A stretch of DNA of 61,137 bases, taken from IMG/VR virus record IMGVR_UViG_3300035183_000546, positions 1 to 61,137 of that record. One strand, written 5' to 3'. Of the stretch, positions 42,819 through 51,541 are shown piece after piece (positions within the stretch are counted from its first letter, which is position 1; the number at the start of each line of letters is the position of its first letter). The notes beneath the pieces are model-generated. The model was not told the origin of the DNA. It saw nothing but the letters and a program-made list of their open reading frames with translations, and did not search any database. This stretch comes from a virus. The position numbers and the translations under genes were made by a program.

Positions 42819-43268
42819 ATGCGCAGGAAAGCTAGAAGTAAGTTAAACCAGAAAGTACCATTGGATAAACCCTTTAATTATAGTATGTTGGGGTCAGTAA
42901 GTGATCCATGTTTCGGAAAAGGGTATGATGCTACTAATACAATTTGTCAAAGTTGCGGGGATTCTGAATTTTGTGCTATAGTAATGAGCCAGAATTTAAA
43001 AACTCGTAGATTGAAAATAGAGAAAGCTAATGTTTTTGTAGATGCCCCGGTGTATAAAAAAGTAAGCAGTAAAAAATTGGGTATTTTCTTAAAACCCTAT
43101 TTAAAAGGGGGTAAAACATTAACCTATGACCAAGCTAAAGAGTATGCTATTCAGCATTTGGGGTTAAAACCCAGTAGAGCAAATTTAGTTTTTAAGCTTT
43201 TGCTCCGTAAAAACAAGAAATTTAAACTTCACAATCAAAACTTATATTATAATGGAAACCCGAAATAA
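42819..43268 (+). CDS. Hypothetical protein with Cys cluster
   Basis: A 149-residue basic protein directly after the UvsW-like gene. Residues 30-53 contain DPCFGKGYD, CQSCGD and EFCAIV, a four-cysteine group that could bind zinc. C-terminal region helical, Lys-rich. Widespread among phage replication clusters in outline but no function known. It overlaps the next gene by 17 bases. Confidence 0.5.
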   Translation: MRRKARSKLNQKVPLDKPFNYSMLGSVSDPCFGKGYDATNTICQSCGDSEFCAIVMSQNLKTRRLKIEKANVFVDAPVYKKVSSKKLGIFLKPYLKGGKTLTYDQAKEYAIQHLGLKPSRANLVFKLLLRKNKKFKLHNQNLYYNGNPK

Positions 43269-44052
43269 AGCAGCTTTAGTAGCAGCTAAACCTATTGACC
43301 ACAGTTCACAAATCTTTGATCTTCAGAAAAATCTTTTACGCGAATATACTAAGTTATCTAGAGTACCCGAGAGTGTAGACTTAAAAACTTTAGATGGCCA
43401 GAATTTTATTCGCTATATTATAGCTTGTTTAAATACTGAATTGGCTGAAACCTATGAGCAGTATTACACTAATTATAGCTTAAGCCAAGATCCTTTGTTT
43501 AAGCACGAAAATTATCCTGATTTGTTGTTTGCGTTTAATAAAGAGATCGGTGACGTAATACATTTCGCAATAGAATTATTGATTTTTTCTAAGATTGAAT
43601 ACAAGGAATTAGAAACCTTTGTTGAGCATAAAGCTATTAGCCAGGGTTACAGTGCTCCTAGAGATGAAGACCCTTTCCGATTAGCCCACAAGTTATGCTT
43701 AGATGAACTGGTATCTCATGGGATAATCCAAAGTTTACCTCGTAGACCAGTATATACTAATGCAGATCTAATGTTTTTGGGGGGTAGGGTTTTAGCTCCT
43801 GAAATTATAAGCGAGTCTGAAAGACTTTTGTGGCATGTTACTTGTGCTATGAATCTAGCGGGTAACACTTTAAAGCTTAAAAATTGGTCCTCTAATTCAA
43901 GCGTAGGAGATATTAATGCTTATACAGAGAAAATTTGCGAAGCATTTATATTGTTGTTCCGGGTATTTATAATATGGGGTTGTTCTCCAGAAAGCTTATT
44001 TAGAGTCTATTCAGTATCTAACTACATTAATTTAGAAAGGTTAAAGCAGTAA
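43252..44052 (+). CDS. Dimeric dUTPase/dCTPase-like NTP pyrophosphatase
   Basis: A 266-residue all-alpha protein. Metal-binding signatures of the MazG/dimeric-dUTPase fold are visible: CLNTELAETYEQ (Glu63, Glu66) and FNKEIGDVIHFAIELL (Glu98, Asp101). T4 gp56 (dCTPase/dUTPase) belongs to this superfamily. Likely role: hydrolyse dUTP and/or dCTP to the monophosphates feeding the adjacent thymidylate-synthase-fold protein. The second half (140-266) is helical and unassigned. Part of a nucleotide-metabolism cluster of three genes. Confidence 0.68.
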   Translation: METRNKAALVAAKPIDHSSQIFDLQKNLLREYTKLSRVPESVDLKTLDGQNFIRYIIACLNTELAETYEQYYTNYSLSQDPLFKHENYPDLLFAFNKEIGDVIHFAIELLIFSKIEYKELETFVEHKAISQGYSAPRDEDPFRLAHKLCLDELVSHGIIQSLPRRPVYTNADLMFLGGRVLAPEIISESERLLWHVTCAMNLAGNTLKLKNWSSNSSVGDINAYTEKICEAFILLFRVFIIWGCSPESLFRVYSVSNYINLERLKQ

Positions 44053-44055
44053 AGT

Positions 44056-44940
44056 ATGAATGAATTCGAGTTTAGTACTTCTCAAGAAGCTTGGGCTTCT
44101 ATGAATGAATACTTATTTGTGCAGGAAAAGCTTATTACTGAAAAAGATCAGGGTAAAAGAGTGGGTAATGCTATGGTTATTTATGATAGCATTATACATG
44201 TTAAAAAACTATGGGTAGACCCTGAGTTTGATTTTAATGATATGTTTGGGTACAAAATACAAAAATGGGTTACACTAGTTAAAAACTATGTAGATTTTAA
44301 CTACTTGGACCTTGTAACTCAAGAAGTGCGGAGTAAGGAACGCAAGAAAAATGTTCAGTATAATGTAACTTTCCATTTTAGTAATAGATACTCATCGGGT
44401 AAAGATTGCCTAATAGCTTTAACTTTTTCGCGCAGGGTAAATTTGGATGTGCCCGTAATAATTTTTAATCTAAGAGCTTCTGAAGTAACTAAACGGTTAC
44501 TTTGGGATTTTTTATTAGTACAGCGTATAGCAGAATATGTTTATGGGCCCAAACAAAAATGCCTACTCCAGCTTCATTGCCCAATGATGTTTATTAATAC
44601 TGAGTCATTTACAATGTACCACACTTACAGAGATTTACGTACGCTTTTACCCAAAGGTCAAAAATTGGAGCCTCATCAACAAAAGGTAATGGAAAGCCTT
44701 GATAAATTCTTAAAAGTAAATCCTTTAGAGTTGACTTATAGAGTACACAGACGGCCTGTAAGGCAGCTGCAGCGAGATGAACATGGAAAATCTTTACATG
44801 GGGCTAAACCATTAAAAGCAAAACATATAACTTTAACTAAACCTACTTACCCTTTAGAAGTACTTACTCAGAAACAAGTAAAGCAGTACCGTAAAAAAAA
44901 TGGACTCACTTCGAATATCCAGAAACCAGCTTTACATTGA
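44056..44940 (+). CDS. Thymidylate-synthase-fold protein, possible dCMP hydroxymethylase
   Basis: A 294-residue protein. The region 116-190 aligns by eye with thymidylate synthases: Cys118 (KDCLIALTF) is spaced 22 residues before Arg140 (LRASEV, equal to the RS of TS). Asp151 lies 11 residues after that Arg, at the place of TS Asn177. In T4 dCMP hydroxymethylase an Asp replaces this Asn and selects dCMP. MYHTY (187-191) fits the later His/Tyr motif. No PCH at the Cys. Located between dUTPase/dCTPase-like and dCMP deaminase genes. The alignment is unaided by software, so the call is tentative. Confidence 0.5.
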   Translation: MNEFEFSTSQEAWASMNEYLFVQEKLITEKDQGKRVGNAMVIYDSIIHVKKLWVDPEFDFNDMFGYKIQKWVTLVKNYVDFNYLDLVTQEVRSKERKKNVQYNVTFHFSNRYSSGKDCLIALTFSRRVNLDVPVIIFNLRASEVTKRLLWDFLLVQRIAEYVYGPKQKCLLQLHCPMMFINTESFTMYHTYRDLRTLLPKGQKLEPHQQKVMESLDKFLKVNPLELTYRVHRRPVRQLQRDEHGKSLHGAKPLKAKHITLTKPTYPLEVLTQKQVKQYRKKNGLTSNIQKPALH

Positions 44941-45352
44941 AGTAGCTAGGCTTTTAGCTAAACGGAGTGTATGTAGAAGGTTACAAGTGGGTGCAGTAAT
45001 AGTTGCCGAAAAGAGGATAGTTTCTACGGGTTATAATGGACCTCCTAAAGGATACCACCACTGTGAAAATTGTGATTTACAAGGTGCTTGTATAGAATCT
45101 ATTCACGCGGAAGCTAATGCTATAGCATTTGCTGCTAGTCAGGGCATAGCTACTAAAAACACTATACTTTATTGTACGCATTCACCTTGCGTACAGTGTG
45201 CAAGGCTAATTATTCAAGCGGGAATAATTAAAGTTTATTATTTAGAACAGTACCGAGATAATCAAGGGTTATTATTACTTAATTCGTTAGGAGTAAAAAC
45301 CCAGATGTATGTAAATGAAGGTTATGAAAAAAGTTTACAGGGTAATATCTAA
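44900..45352 (+). CDS. dCMP deaminase
   Basis: A 150-residue zinc deaminase converting dCMP to dUMP. Catalytic site IHAEANA (His69, Glu71) and SPCVQC (Cys97, Cys100). An additional Cys group (HHCENC, GAC) around 54-64 probably forms the second zinc site seen in phage dCMP deaminases. GAVIV and STGYNGPPKGYHHC are family hallmarks. It overlaps the preceding gene by 41 bases and the polymerase by 38 bases, indicating a compact co-transcribed set. Confidence 0.9.
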   Translation: MDSLRISRNQLYIEVARLLAKRSVCRRLQVGAVIVAEKRIVSTGYNGPPKGYHHCENCDLQGACIESIHAEANAIAFAASQGIATKNTILYCTHSPCVQCARLIIQAGIIKVYYLEQYRDNQGLLLLNSLGVKTQMYVNEGYEKSLQGNI

Positions 45353-47471
45353 ATTTAACGAAATACCTAAACTTATAGAGGATTGCATAAGTACTGGTTA
45401 TTGTTGTTATGATTTTGAAACTTCGGGTAAGTATTATAGTCCCGATAGTTATCCTACTTCCATAGCTATAGCTTATCAACCGGGTTTTGTACATGTAATC
45501 CCTCTGGCTCACCCTGCATCCCCCTTTAAAGAAGTTTATCTAAAAATCTTAAACCAAATAGGGCATAAGCTTATAGAGAATGAAGAGGTAGTAAAGATTG
45601 CTCATAATGCCAAGTATGAAATGCAGTGGTTTTTAAGATATGGGTTTATTCACAGAGGGAGAGTATTTTGTACTATGTTAGCTAAATACTTACTGGATGA
45701 AGTAAGGCCTCATGATCTTAAATCAATTACTGCTAAATTTTACCCCGATAGCTTGGGTTATGATGATGAGGTAAATATATTAGCTAAGAAGTATGGGTGG
45801 GGTAACATCCCTTTAAAAAAGTTGACTAAGTATAACGCTTTAGATGTGTATTATACATTTAAACTAGCTATAAGGTTTGAAGATAAACTCATTAAAGCGG
45901 GGTTGTACAGCCTTTACCGAAATCTATATATGCAATGTACCCATGTTATAGCGGAATCAGAGTTTGTGGGTATAAAAGTAGATACTAGTTATTTAGAAAG
46001 AATTTCTGCAGAATATGCTGATAAACTAGTAGAAATTGAAACTAGCATTACCCGTAATAAGATCCTGAGGCGTTATATACGTAAGTATAGAGAGCAGCAA
46101 TTTAGCGATCTTATAGCAAAAGCTAGAGTAGAAATAGAGTATTTAAGGCGTAGAGGTCAAGAAAGGCAAGCTTTAAATAGGGAAAAGAAAATAAGCTTAT
46201 GGTTAGCAGGTAAGGCTACTACTCAAAAAGAGGCAAAAATACTACAAGATTTTAACCTTAGATCTGTACCTCAGTTAGTGAATTTACTTTATGAATCTAA
46301 GTATGGTTTTAAATTTCCCATAATAGACTATACTTGGGATAATAAGCTAAATAAGCCCAGTAATAAGCCTTCTACTTCAGAGGCTACATTGTTGAAATTA
46401 CAGTCCAAGGATAAACATGGTTTTATTGAAAAGTTACTAAAGCATCGAGAAATATCTAAATTACACAGTACCTATATGGAAGGGCTAAAACCCTTAGTAC
46501 AAGAAGATGGTTATATTCATGGTAACTTTAATATAGCTGGTACAGTAACTGGGCGTTATAGCTCTACTGAACCCAACTTGCAAAATATCCCTCGCAGCAT
46601 TACTGCTTATGATATAAAGAAAATGTTTGTACCCCCAGAAGGTATGCTTTTAGTAGAAGTAGATTATAGCCAAGCAGAATTACGGGTAGTAGCTGAAATA
46701 GCTAATGATAAAGCTATGATTGATATTTTTAAACGTAACTACAATATACATGTAGCTACGGCGTGTAAAATGAACGGGGGTATACAGCTATATGATGAAG
46801 TAAAAGCTATACTAAAAGATGAAAATCATCCCAAACATGAGTATTGGGAAAAAGCTAAAAAACGCGGTAAAATTCTGAATTTTTCTATCCTTTACCAACA
46901 AGGAGCTGAAGCTACAGCTGAAGCTTTAGGTTGTTCTGTAGAAGAGGGTAAAGAATTTCAGCGTAAGTGGTTTAAACAATTTCCCGGTGTAGCTAAGTGG
47001 ATAGAAAAACAGAAAAGAATAGCTTACCAACAAGGATTCGTAAAAACTTTATTTGGTTCTAAACGCAGATTACCGGATATATATTCTGTAAATCGTGGTA
47101 CTAGGGCAGAAGCAGAAAGGCAAAGTATTAATTCTCCAATTCAGGGTACTTGTGCTTTATTTACTAATTTTGCTACAGTAGAAATACGTAAGGCTAAACT
47201 AAGGGGTGAACTACCATGGTACTTACATCAGCCTTATACGGTGCATGATTCTATAGGCTTTTATGTTAAGCCAGAAGATGTACACTGGGTAGTAGCTTTT
47301 ATACTTAATGTAGCTCAAAACTTACCCACAGATAAATACTTTGGTTTTAAAATGAAAAAAGTAAGTATGAAAGTGAGCGCTGAAGTGGGTAAAACATGGG
47401 CTGATCTTAAAGATTATAACCCTGAAGAAAATTATGCGAGTTGGCTAAGTGAAGCTACTCCTGAAAAGTAA
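45315..47471 (+). CDS. DNA polymerase, family A
   Basis: A 718-residue replicative polymerase. The 3'-5' exonuclease domain starts with YDFETSGK (Asp33/Glu35). Polymerase motif A is VEVDYSQAELR (Asp450), motif B is RGKILNFSILYQQG (around 517-530) and motif C is VHDSIGF (His644, Asp645). Insertions of helical sequence lie between the exonuclease and polymerase domains (about 250-390). A second ATG at 45324 is an alternative start. It overlaps the dCMP deaminase by 38 bases. Works with the gp32-like SSB and the helicase/primase of this window. Confidence 0.95.
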   Translation: MKVMKKVYRVISKFNEIPKLIEDCISTGYCCYDFETSGKYYSPDSYPTSIAIAYQPGFVHVIPLAHPASPFKEVYLKILNQIGHKLIENEEVVKIAHNAKYEMQWFLRYGFIHRGRVFCTMLAKYLLDEVRPHDLKSITAKFYPDSLGYDDEVNILAKKYGWGNIPLKKLTKYNALDVYYTFKLAIRFEDKLIKAGLYSLYRNLYMQCTHVIAESEFVGIKVDTSYLERISAEYADKLVEIETSITRNKILRRYIRKYREQQFSDLIAKARVEIEYLRRRGQERQALNREKKISLWLAGKATTQKEAKILQDFNLRSVPQLVNLLYESKYGFKFPIIDYTWDNKLNKPSNKPSTSEATLLKLQSKDKHGFIEKLLKHREISKLHSTYMEGLKPLVQEDGYIHGNFNIAGTVTGRYSSTEPNLQNIPRSITAYDIKKMFVPPEGMLLVEVDYSQAELRVVAEIANDKAMIDIFKRNYNIHVATACKMNGGIQLYDEVKAILKDENHPKHEYWEKAKKRGKILNFSILYQQGAEATAEALGCSVEEGKEFQRKWFKQFPGVAKWIEKQKRIAYQQGFVKTLFGSKRRLPDIYSVNRGTRAEAERQSINSPIQGTCALFTNFATVEIRKAKLRGELPWYLHQPYTVHDSIGFYVKPEDVHWVVAFILNVAQNLPTDKYFGFKMKKVSMKVSAEVGKTWADLKDYNPEENYASWLSEATPEK

Positions 47472-47513
47472 GCATTGGGTAATTGGGTAAACTATTAGTT
47501 TTTAAAGTTATTT

Positions 47514-48074
47514 ATGTTGTTAGTTAAGAATGGTTTTGAGATAGAAAAGAGATGGTTAGTAGTGGATAGGCATTTAGATTACAGTAAATTAGGTATAGGC
47601 TTTGAGCTTTATGATGAAGTGCTAAGTAAAGGCAGAGTAATAGAACAGGGTTATATTAAGCAGCTTAAAGATAAACAATCAGTTATAGATTTACTGGAGT
47701 TAGAAAATTTATCCATCTCAGAAAATAAAGTTGAACTGCCGAATATGCTTATGAGGGTAAGGCGTATAGACAACCAAGAGTATGAACTAACCCTTAAAAA
47801 TACAGCGCCCGTAAAACAAAGGGAAATAGAATTTAAGTTAACTCCGGGTGAATTTAAAGAGTTGTGGAGGTTAACTAAAGGTGCTAGGGTATATAAGAAA
47901 AGAGCTGATATTAAAAGGGATAAGTTTATGGTAACTTATGACGCTTTCATAGATAGGTTACTACTAATCGCTGAGATAGAAGTAGGTAGGGTGAGTAATT
48001 TAAAGCTTTTACCCAAAATAGGTTTAGATGTAACTGGTAAAGAAGAATGGTCTAACAAAAATTTAGCAAAATGA
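47514..48074 (+). CDS. CYTH-domain (triphosphate tunnel) protein
   Basis: A 186-residue protein with the CYTH/TTM signature EIEKRWLV at the N-terminus (Glu9, Glu11, Lys12, Arg13), QGYI (about 46-49), MRVRRID, YELTLKNTAPV, REIEFKLT and IAEIEVG. These acidic and basic residues line the triphosphate-binding tunnel. Enzymes of this family hydrolyse inorganic triphosphate, thiamine triphosphate or RNA 5'-triphosphates, or make cAMP. It overlaps the next, P-loop kinase, gene by four bases, so the two probably act together on a nucleotide or RNA end. Confidence 0.8.
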   Translation: MLLVKNGFEIEKRWLVVDRHLDYSKLGIGFELYDEVLSKGRVIEQGYIKQLKDKQSVIDLLELENLSISENKVELPNMLMRVRRIDNQEYELTLKNTAPVKQREIEFKLTPGEFKELWRLTKGARVYKKRADIKRDKFMVTYDAFIDRLLLIAEIEVGRVSNLKLLPKIGLDVTGKEEWSNKNLAK

Positions 48075-48697
48075 AAATAGCTTTCACAGGTTCTAGCGGA
48101 GCTGGTAAAACTACGCTAGTAAAGTATGTATCAGCACAATGGGGGTTACCCCATATCTCGGGATCTTCCGGGGATATTTTAACTGCAGAAGACAAGGAAA
48201 TTTTGGGGATGCACAACTTCCCAGGTGGAGGTCATGCAGCTGTGATAAAGTATTCTGCTTTAAATGCCGAATATGGTGTAATAAACCAAAATCTATTACT
48301 CCAACGTAGGACAGAATTGATCGAAAACAATCATACATTTGTGACTGATCGAAGCCCCTTGGATAATCTAGTTTATTTTATAAATCAGGTGGGTTTCCAC
48401 CCTTCAGTAAGTGATCAGACAATAGAAGCTTTTGCTCAAAAAGCTTTAGCTGCTTGGAACAAATTACATGGGGTGATTTATGTTAAACCCGTACAACCAG
48501 GAGAAGTAGAAAAAAATCACAGCAGGGTAGCTAACAAGTTTTATCAGCGTTCCATTGATGCGCAATTCCAGTATTGGTTGGATAATTTCTTTGGGAAAGA
48601 TGGTCCTCGTGTATTAGTTATAGATTGGTGGAATTTACGCGAACGTAAACAGGCTGTAGATGAGCTGTTAAGTACTCTAAAAATTTTACATGGCTAG
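48071..48697 (+). CDS. P-loop nucleoside/nucleotide or RNA-end kinase
   Basis: A 208-residue AAA_28/NadR-type kinase: Walker A GSSGAGKT (7-14), TDRSPLDNLVYF (DR motif, about 94-104), later WNLRERKQ. The fold is that of small nucleoside, nucleotide or polynucleotide 5'-kinases. Coupled by ATGA to the CYTH gene, an arrangement suggesting combined triphosphatase and kinase activity on 5' ends or a dNMP kinase feeding modified nucleotides. The substrate cannot be assigned from sequence. Confidence 0.7.
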   Translation: MKIAFTGSSGAGKTTLVKYVSAQWGLPHISGSSGDILTAEDKEILGMHNFPGGGHAAVIKYSALNAEYGVINQNLLLQRRTELIENNHTFVTDRSPLDNLVYFINQVGFHPSVSDQTIEAFAQKALAAWNKLHGVIYVKPVQPGEVEKNHSRVANKFYQRSIDAQFQYWLDNFFGKDGPRVLVIDWWNLRERKQAVDELLSTLKILHG

Positions 48698-48703
48698 TAG
48701 ATT

Positions 48704-48919
48704 ATGGGTGCAGAGATAAGGGTTAAGTATGACCCCAAAGAATTATCCCATAGGTATCTAAAGGATTTAATAGCTAAAGGTTCTATGGTATCAGTTAGTT
48801 TTCGTGGGGGTTATTTCTATAAAGTAATCACAGAGAGTGAATTGAAAAGAGCTGAGCAAAGGGGTTATTTTTACTTAGCTGAGTTATCAGCTAAAGCAGA
48901 CCTATACAGAAAATTATGA
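48704..48919 (+). CDS. Hypothetical small protein
   Basis: A 71-residue basic protein six bases after the kinase gene, coupled (ATGA) to the next gene. A strand pair (MVSVSFRGGYFYKVI) and two helices give an alpha/beta fold. No family is recognised. Confidence 0.5.
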   Translation: MGAEIRVKYDPKELSHRYLKDLIAKGSMVSVSFRGGYFYKVITESELKRAEQRGYFYLAELSAKADLYRKL

Positions 48920-49386
48920 GCAAACTACAAAAATTATACGAGATAGCTAAGCATTCTAAGGAAATGCAGATTGCTATAAAGTATGGCGATGAAGTTGTTA
49001 AATTTAATTTACACAAAGAACTAATAACTTCAGAGCAAGCTTTAAGTTTAGATATAAAAAGGCAACCTACTGTATATGCTTTTTTGGGCTTAGTAGAAGT
49101 ATCTTTAAGGAATAAATTAAGCGAAATAGAAGCTAGAGCTAATAGGGTTTATTCTGAAGCTTATTTAGCTCATAAGAAAAAACTCAGCGTTATAACTAAT
49201 AAGCCCTATTCAGATGATGTAGCTAGGCATTCAGCTTCAGTTAATCCTAAGTACTTAAAATTATTAGCTGTGCGTAGAAAGCTTGAAAAGGATCATGGTA
49301 CAGTAAAAGTGTGTTTAAAAGCTTTTGAGCAACGCAAAGATTTAATTCAAACAGCTTCTGCAAATCGCCGAAAAGAATTAAGCTAG
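48916..49386 (+). CDS. Hypothetical protein upstream of SSB
   Basis: A 156-residue helical protein; a central long helix (YAFLGLVEVSLRNKLSEIEA) and a C-terminal helix with RRKLEKDHGTVKVCLKAFEQ, then a basic end SANRRKELS. Such helix-rich proteins preceding a gp32-like gene occur in other phages but their role is unknown. Ends 36 bases before the SSB start. Confidence 0.5.
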   Translation: MSKLQKLYEIAKHSKEMQIAIKYGDEVVKFNLHKELITSEQALSLDIKRQPTVYAFLGLVEVSLRNKLSEIEARANRVYSEAYLAHKKKLSVITNKPYSDDVARHSASVNPKYLKLLAVRRKLEKDHGTVKVCLKAFEQRKDLIQTASANRRKELS

Positions 49387-49422
49387 CTGTGTAAACTTTT
49401 ATAAAATACAAATAAATACATT

Positions 49423-50154
49423 ATGGAAAAATCATCATCTAAGACAAAGCCTAAAAACAAATCTTTAAAAGAAAGGCTAAGAGAAAGGCGAAAAGCCTTA
49501 GCTAAGGGCGAAGGAAATTCTGCATTCTTTTTCCCTAAGGAGGGTACAACTAGGTACCGTATTCTTCCCGTGGATAGCGAACAAGATTTTGCTATTGAGT
49601 TAGTCCATTTTTACTTGGGTCCTGAAATTAAGGGCGTAATTTCTCCGGCTACTTTTGGAGAACCCTGTGCTATAATGGATGCTTACAATAAATTAAAAAA
49701 TTCTAAGCACGAAGATGATAGGGAAAAAGCTAGAGATTTAAAGCCTAAGAAAAAAATAGCTTTACCTGCTATACGGTATATAGATGAGCGGGGAAAACAA
49801 GTGGATAAAGAAGCTGGAGTAAGACTTTTGCTAATCGGTACCAAAGTATATGCTGAGTTACTCGATCTTTACCTGGACGATGAAGCGGGGGATTTTACTG
49901 ATCCAGTAAGCGGTTACGATATTAAGATTAAACGCAGTGGTTCTGGTATGACTGACACTGAGTATAAAGTAATACCCTGTAAACCCACTCCTTTAGCTAA
50001 GGAGTATGCTAAACAGCATTACGATCCAGAAGCTATGCTTAGAGAAGTTATGACTTCTTACGAAGAAACAGTTGATAAGATAGAAGAATTTCTAGGGGGA
50101 TCGCTGGAAGATACTAAAGTAACTAAAAAGAAAAAGAAGAAAAAAGTTTCATGA
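49423..50154 (+). CDS. Single-stranded DNA-binding protein, gp32-like
   Basis: A 243-residue protein. N-terminal basic arm (SLKERLRERRKALAKGEG), then the OB-fold core with SAFFFPKEGTTRYRILPVDS, PAIRYIDERG and KIKRSGSGMTDTEYKVIP, matching T4 gp32-type ssDNA-binding proteins. Unlike T4 gp32, whose C-terminus is acidic, this one has an acidic patch (VDKIEEFLGG) and then ends in a Lys run (KVTKKKKKKKVS). Preceded by an AT-rich segment TTATAAAATACAAATAAATA. Immediately upstream of RecA, with four-base overlap. Confidence 0.75.
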   Translation: MEKSSSKTKPKNKSLKERLRERRKALAKGEGNSAFFFPKEGTTRYRILPVDSEQDFAIELVHFYLGPEIKGVISPATFGEPCAIMDAYNKLKNSKHEDDREKARDLKPKKKIALPAIRYIDERGKQVDKEAGVRLLLIGTKVYAELLDLYLDDEAGDFTDPVSGYDIKIKRSGSGMTDTEYKVIPCKPTPLAKEYAKQHYDPEAMLREVMTSYEETVDKIEEFLGGSLEDTKVTKKKKKKKVS

Positions 50155-51269
50155 GCCGTAAAAGTAGAGTATTAAAAATACTGTCCCCCGCGAAAATAGC
50201 TAAAAAATACCCTACTTCTGGCTTAGCTAGTGATATTGCTGTAGAAGCAGAATCGTGTTTAAGAATACCTACTCGTATAATAGCACTTAACTACCAACTA
50301 AATGGGGGTTTACCTTGGGGTAAAATACTTGAAGAATTTGGTGAAGAATCCACTGGTAAAAGTTTACTAGCCGCAGATTTTGGGTATTGCACTATAGCTT
50401 TAGGTGGCGAAGTTATTTGGGCTGATGCTGAAAATTCTTTTGAAGCTAGCTGGGCTATTAAGAATGGTTTAGATCTGAGTAAAATACACCTGCTAACTCA
50501 AGAAAACTCAATTGAAGTTATATCCGATTGGGTGGCTGACACAGCTGTTTCAATACGCAGTAGATTAGTTAAAAATGAACCAATACTTTTCGTATTAGAT
50601 TCTACTGCGGCTATTGAGACCATCGATAACATAGGCGCTTCACAAGTAGATATGAAAGCGCAGATGGGTAATCGAGCTAAAAAGATTTATGAATTTTTCA
50701 GAATGCGTAGTACTATGTTTAATCACCTGGGCGTAAGTTGCATATTTATCAATCAGCTAAGGCGAAAGATAGGTGTTAGCCAATGGGAAGATCCAGATAC
50801 TACGCCAGGGGGTGCAGCTGCAAGGTTTTACGCACACCAACGGTTAAAATTATCTAGGGGTAAACAGATAAAAGAAAAGATACGAGGAGTAGAAGTAAAA
50901 GTAGGTCAAAATGTATTTTTTAAAACTGCTAAAGATAAAACAGGACCTCCAAGATCAACCACTCAAGGTAGAGTGTATTTTTTAGAAAACAAAAATAGAC
51001 CAGTAGGTTTTGATAGATATTTCATGTTACCCGAATTGCTGGTTATTAAAAATGTTCTAGATCGTAAGAAAGGTAATTCTAGGTATTACTTGGATGGTAA
51101 GATGTTGGCTAACGGGGAAGAAGCTATGCTTAAATTATTAGCAGAAGATGATAAATTACGCCAATTACTGATTAAAAAATCCCGTATAAATACGATTAGT
51201 AGGACTAGAGCTAAGTTAGCCAAAATTTCTGAAAATCTATACAGTATCAATAATTACGAAGAATCATGA
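50151..51269 (+). CDS. RecA/UvsX-like recombinase
   Basis: A 372-residue strand-exchange protein. Walker A GEESTGKS (64-71), Walker B FVLDSTAAIE (about 146-155), and the RecA signature CIFINQLRRKIGVSQ with a following loop L2 region (TPGGAAARFYAHQRLKL). Functions with the gp32-like SSB and UvsW-like helicase in recombination-dependent replication. The C-terminal 70 residues are basic and helical. Coupled to both neighbours by ATGA overlaps. Confidence 0.92.
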   Translation: MSRKSRVLKILSPAKIAKKYPTSGLASDIAVEAESCLRIPTRIIALNYQLNGGLPWGKILEEFGEESTGKSLLAADFGYCTIALGGEVIWADAENSFEASWAIKNGLDLSKIHLLTQENSIEVISDWVADTAVSIRSRLVKNEPILFVLDSTAAIETIDNIGASQVDMKAQMGNRAKKIYEFFRMRSTMFNHLGVSCIFINQLRRKIGVSQWEDPDTTPGGAAARFYAHQRLKLSRGKQIKEKIRGVEVKVGQNVFFKTAKDKTGPPRSTTQGRVYFLENKNRPVGFDRYFMLPELLVIKNVLDRKKGNSRYYLDGKMLANGEEAMLKLLAEDDKLRQLLIKKSRINTISRTRAKLAKISENLYSINNYEES

Positions 51270-51541
51270 ACTCCAAAGAAATAAGACCTACTTACGCGAC
51301 CCTAAGAAAAAATTTTACTGAGGCAGTTAGGAAAGTAATCCCTTCTGGTTTTACTCATTTAGTAATAACTTACGGGTGTAAAAATTGCTTACACGTAACA
51401 GTTTATCTTACAAAGTTTAAAGTAATATGTCTGTTATTTAGTTCTGCTAGGGCTAAGCAAAACGCATTCAATGCTATACTTAAAAGCTTAAGACAAGCAG
51501 CTCCACCATTTTATAGTGTTTACTTATACATTAGTTTTTAA
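51266..51541 (+). CDS. Hypothetical small protein
   Basis: A 91-residue alpha/beta protein with a beta stretch YGCKNCLHVTVYLTKF and helix RAKQNAFNAILKSL. Two Cys (CKNC) may pair. Overlaps both neighbours (ATGA, and TAATG with the next). No function is inferred. Confidence 0.5.
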   Translation: MNSKEIRPTYATLRKNFTEAVRKVIPSGFTHLVITYGCKNCLHVTVYLTKFKVICLLFSSARAKQNAFNAILKSLRQAAPPFYSVYLYISF

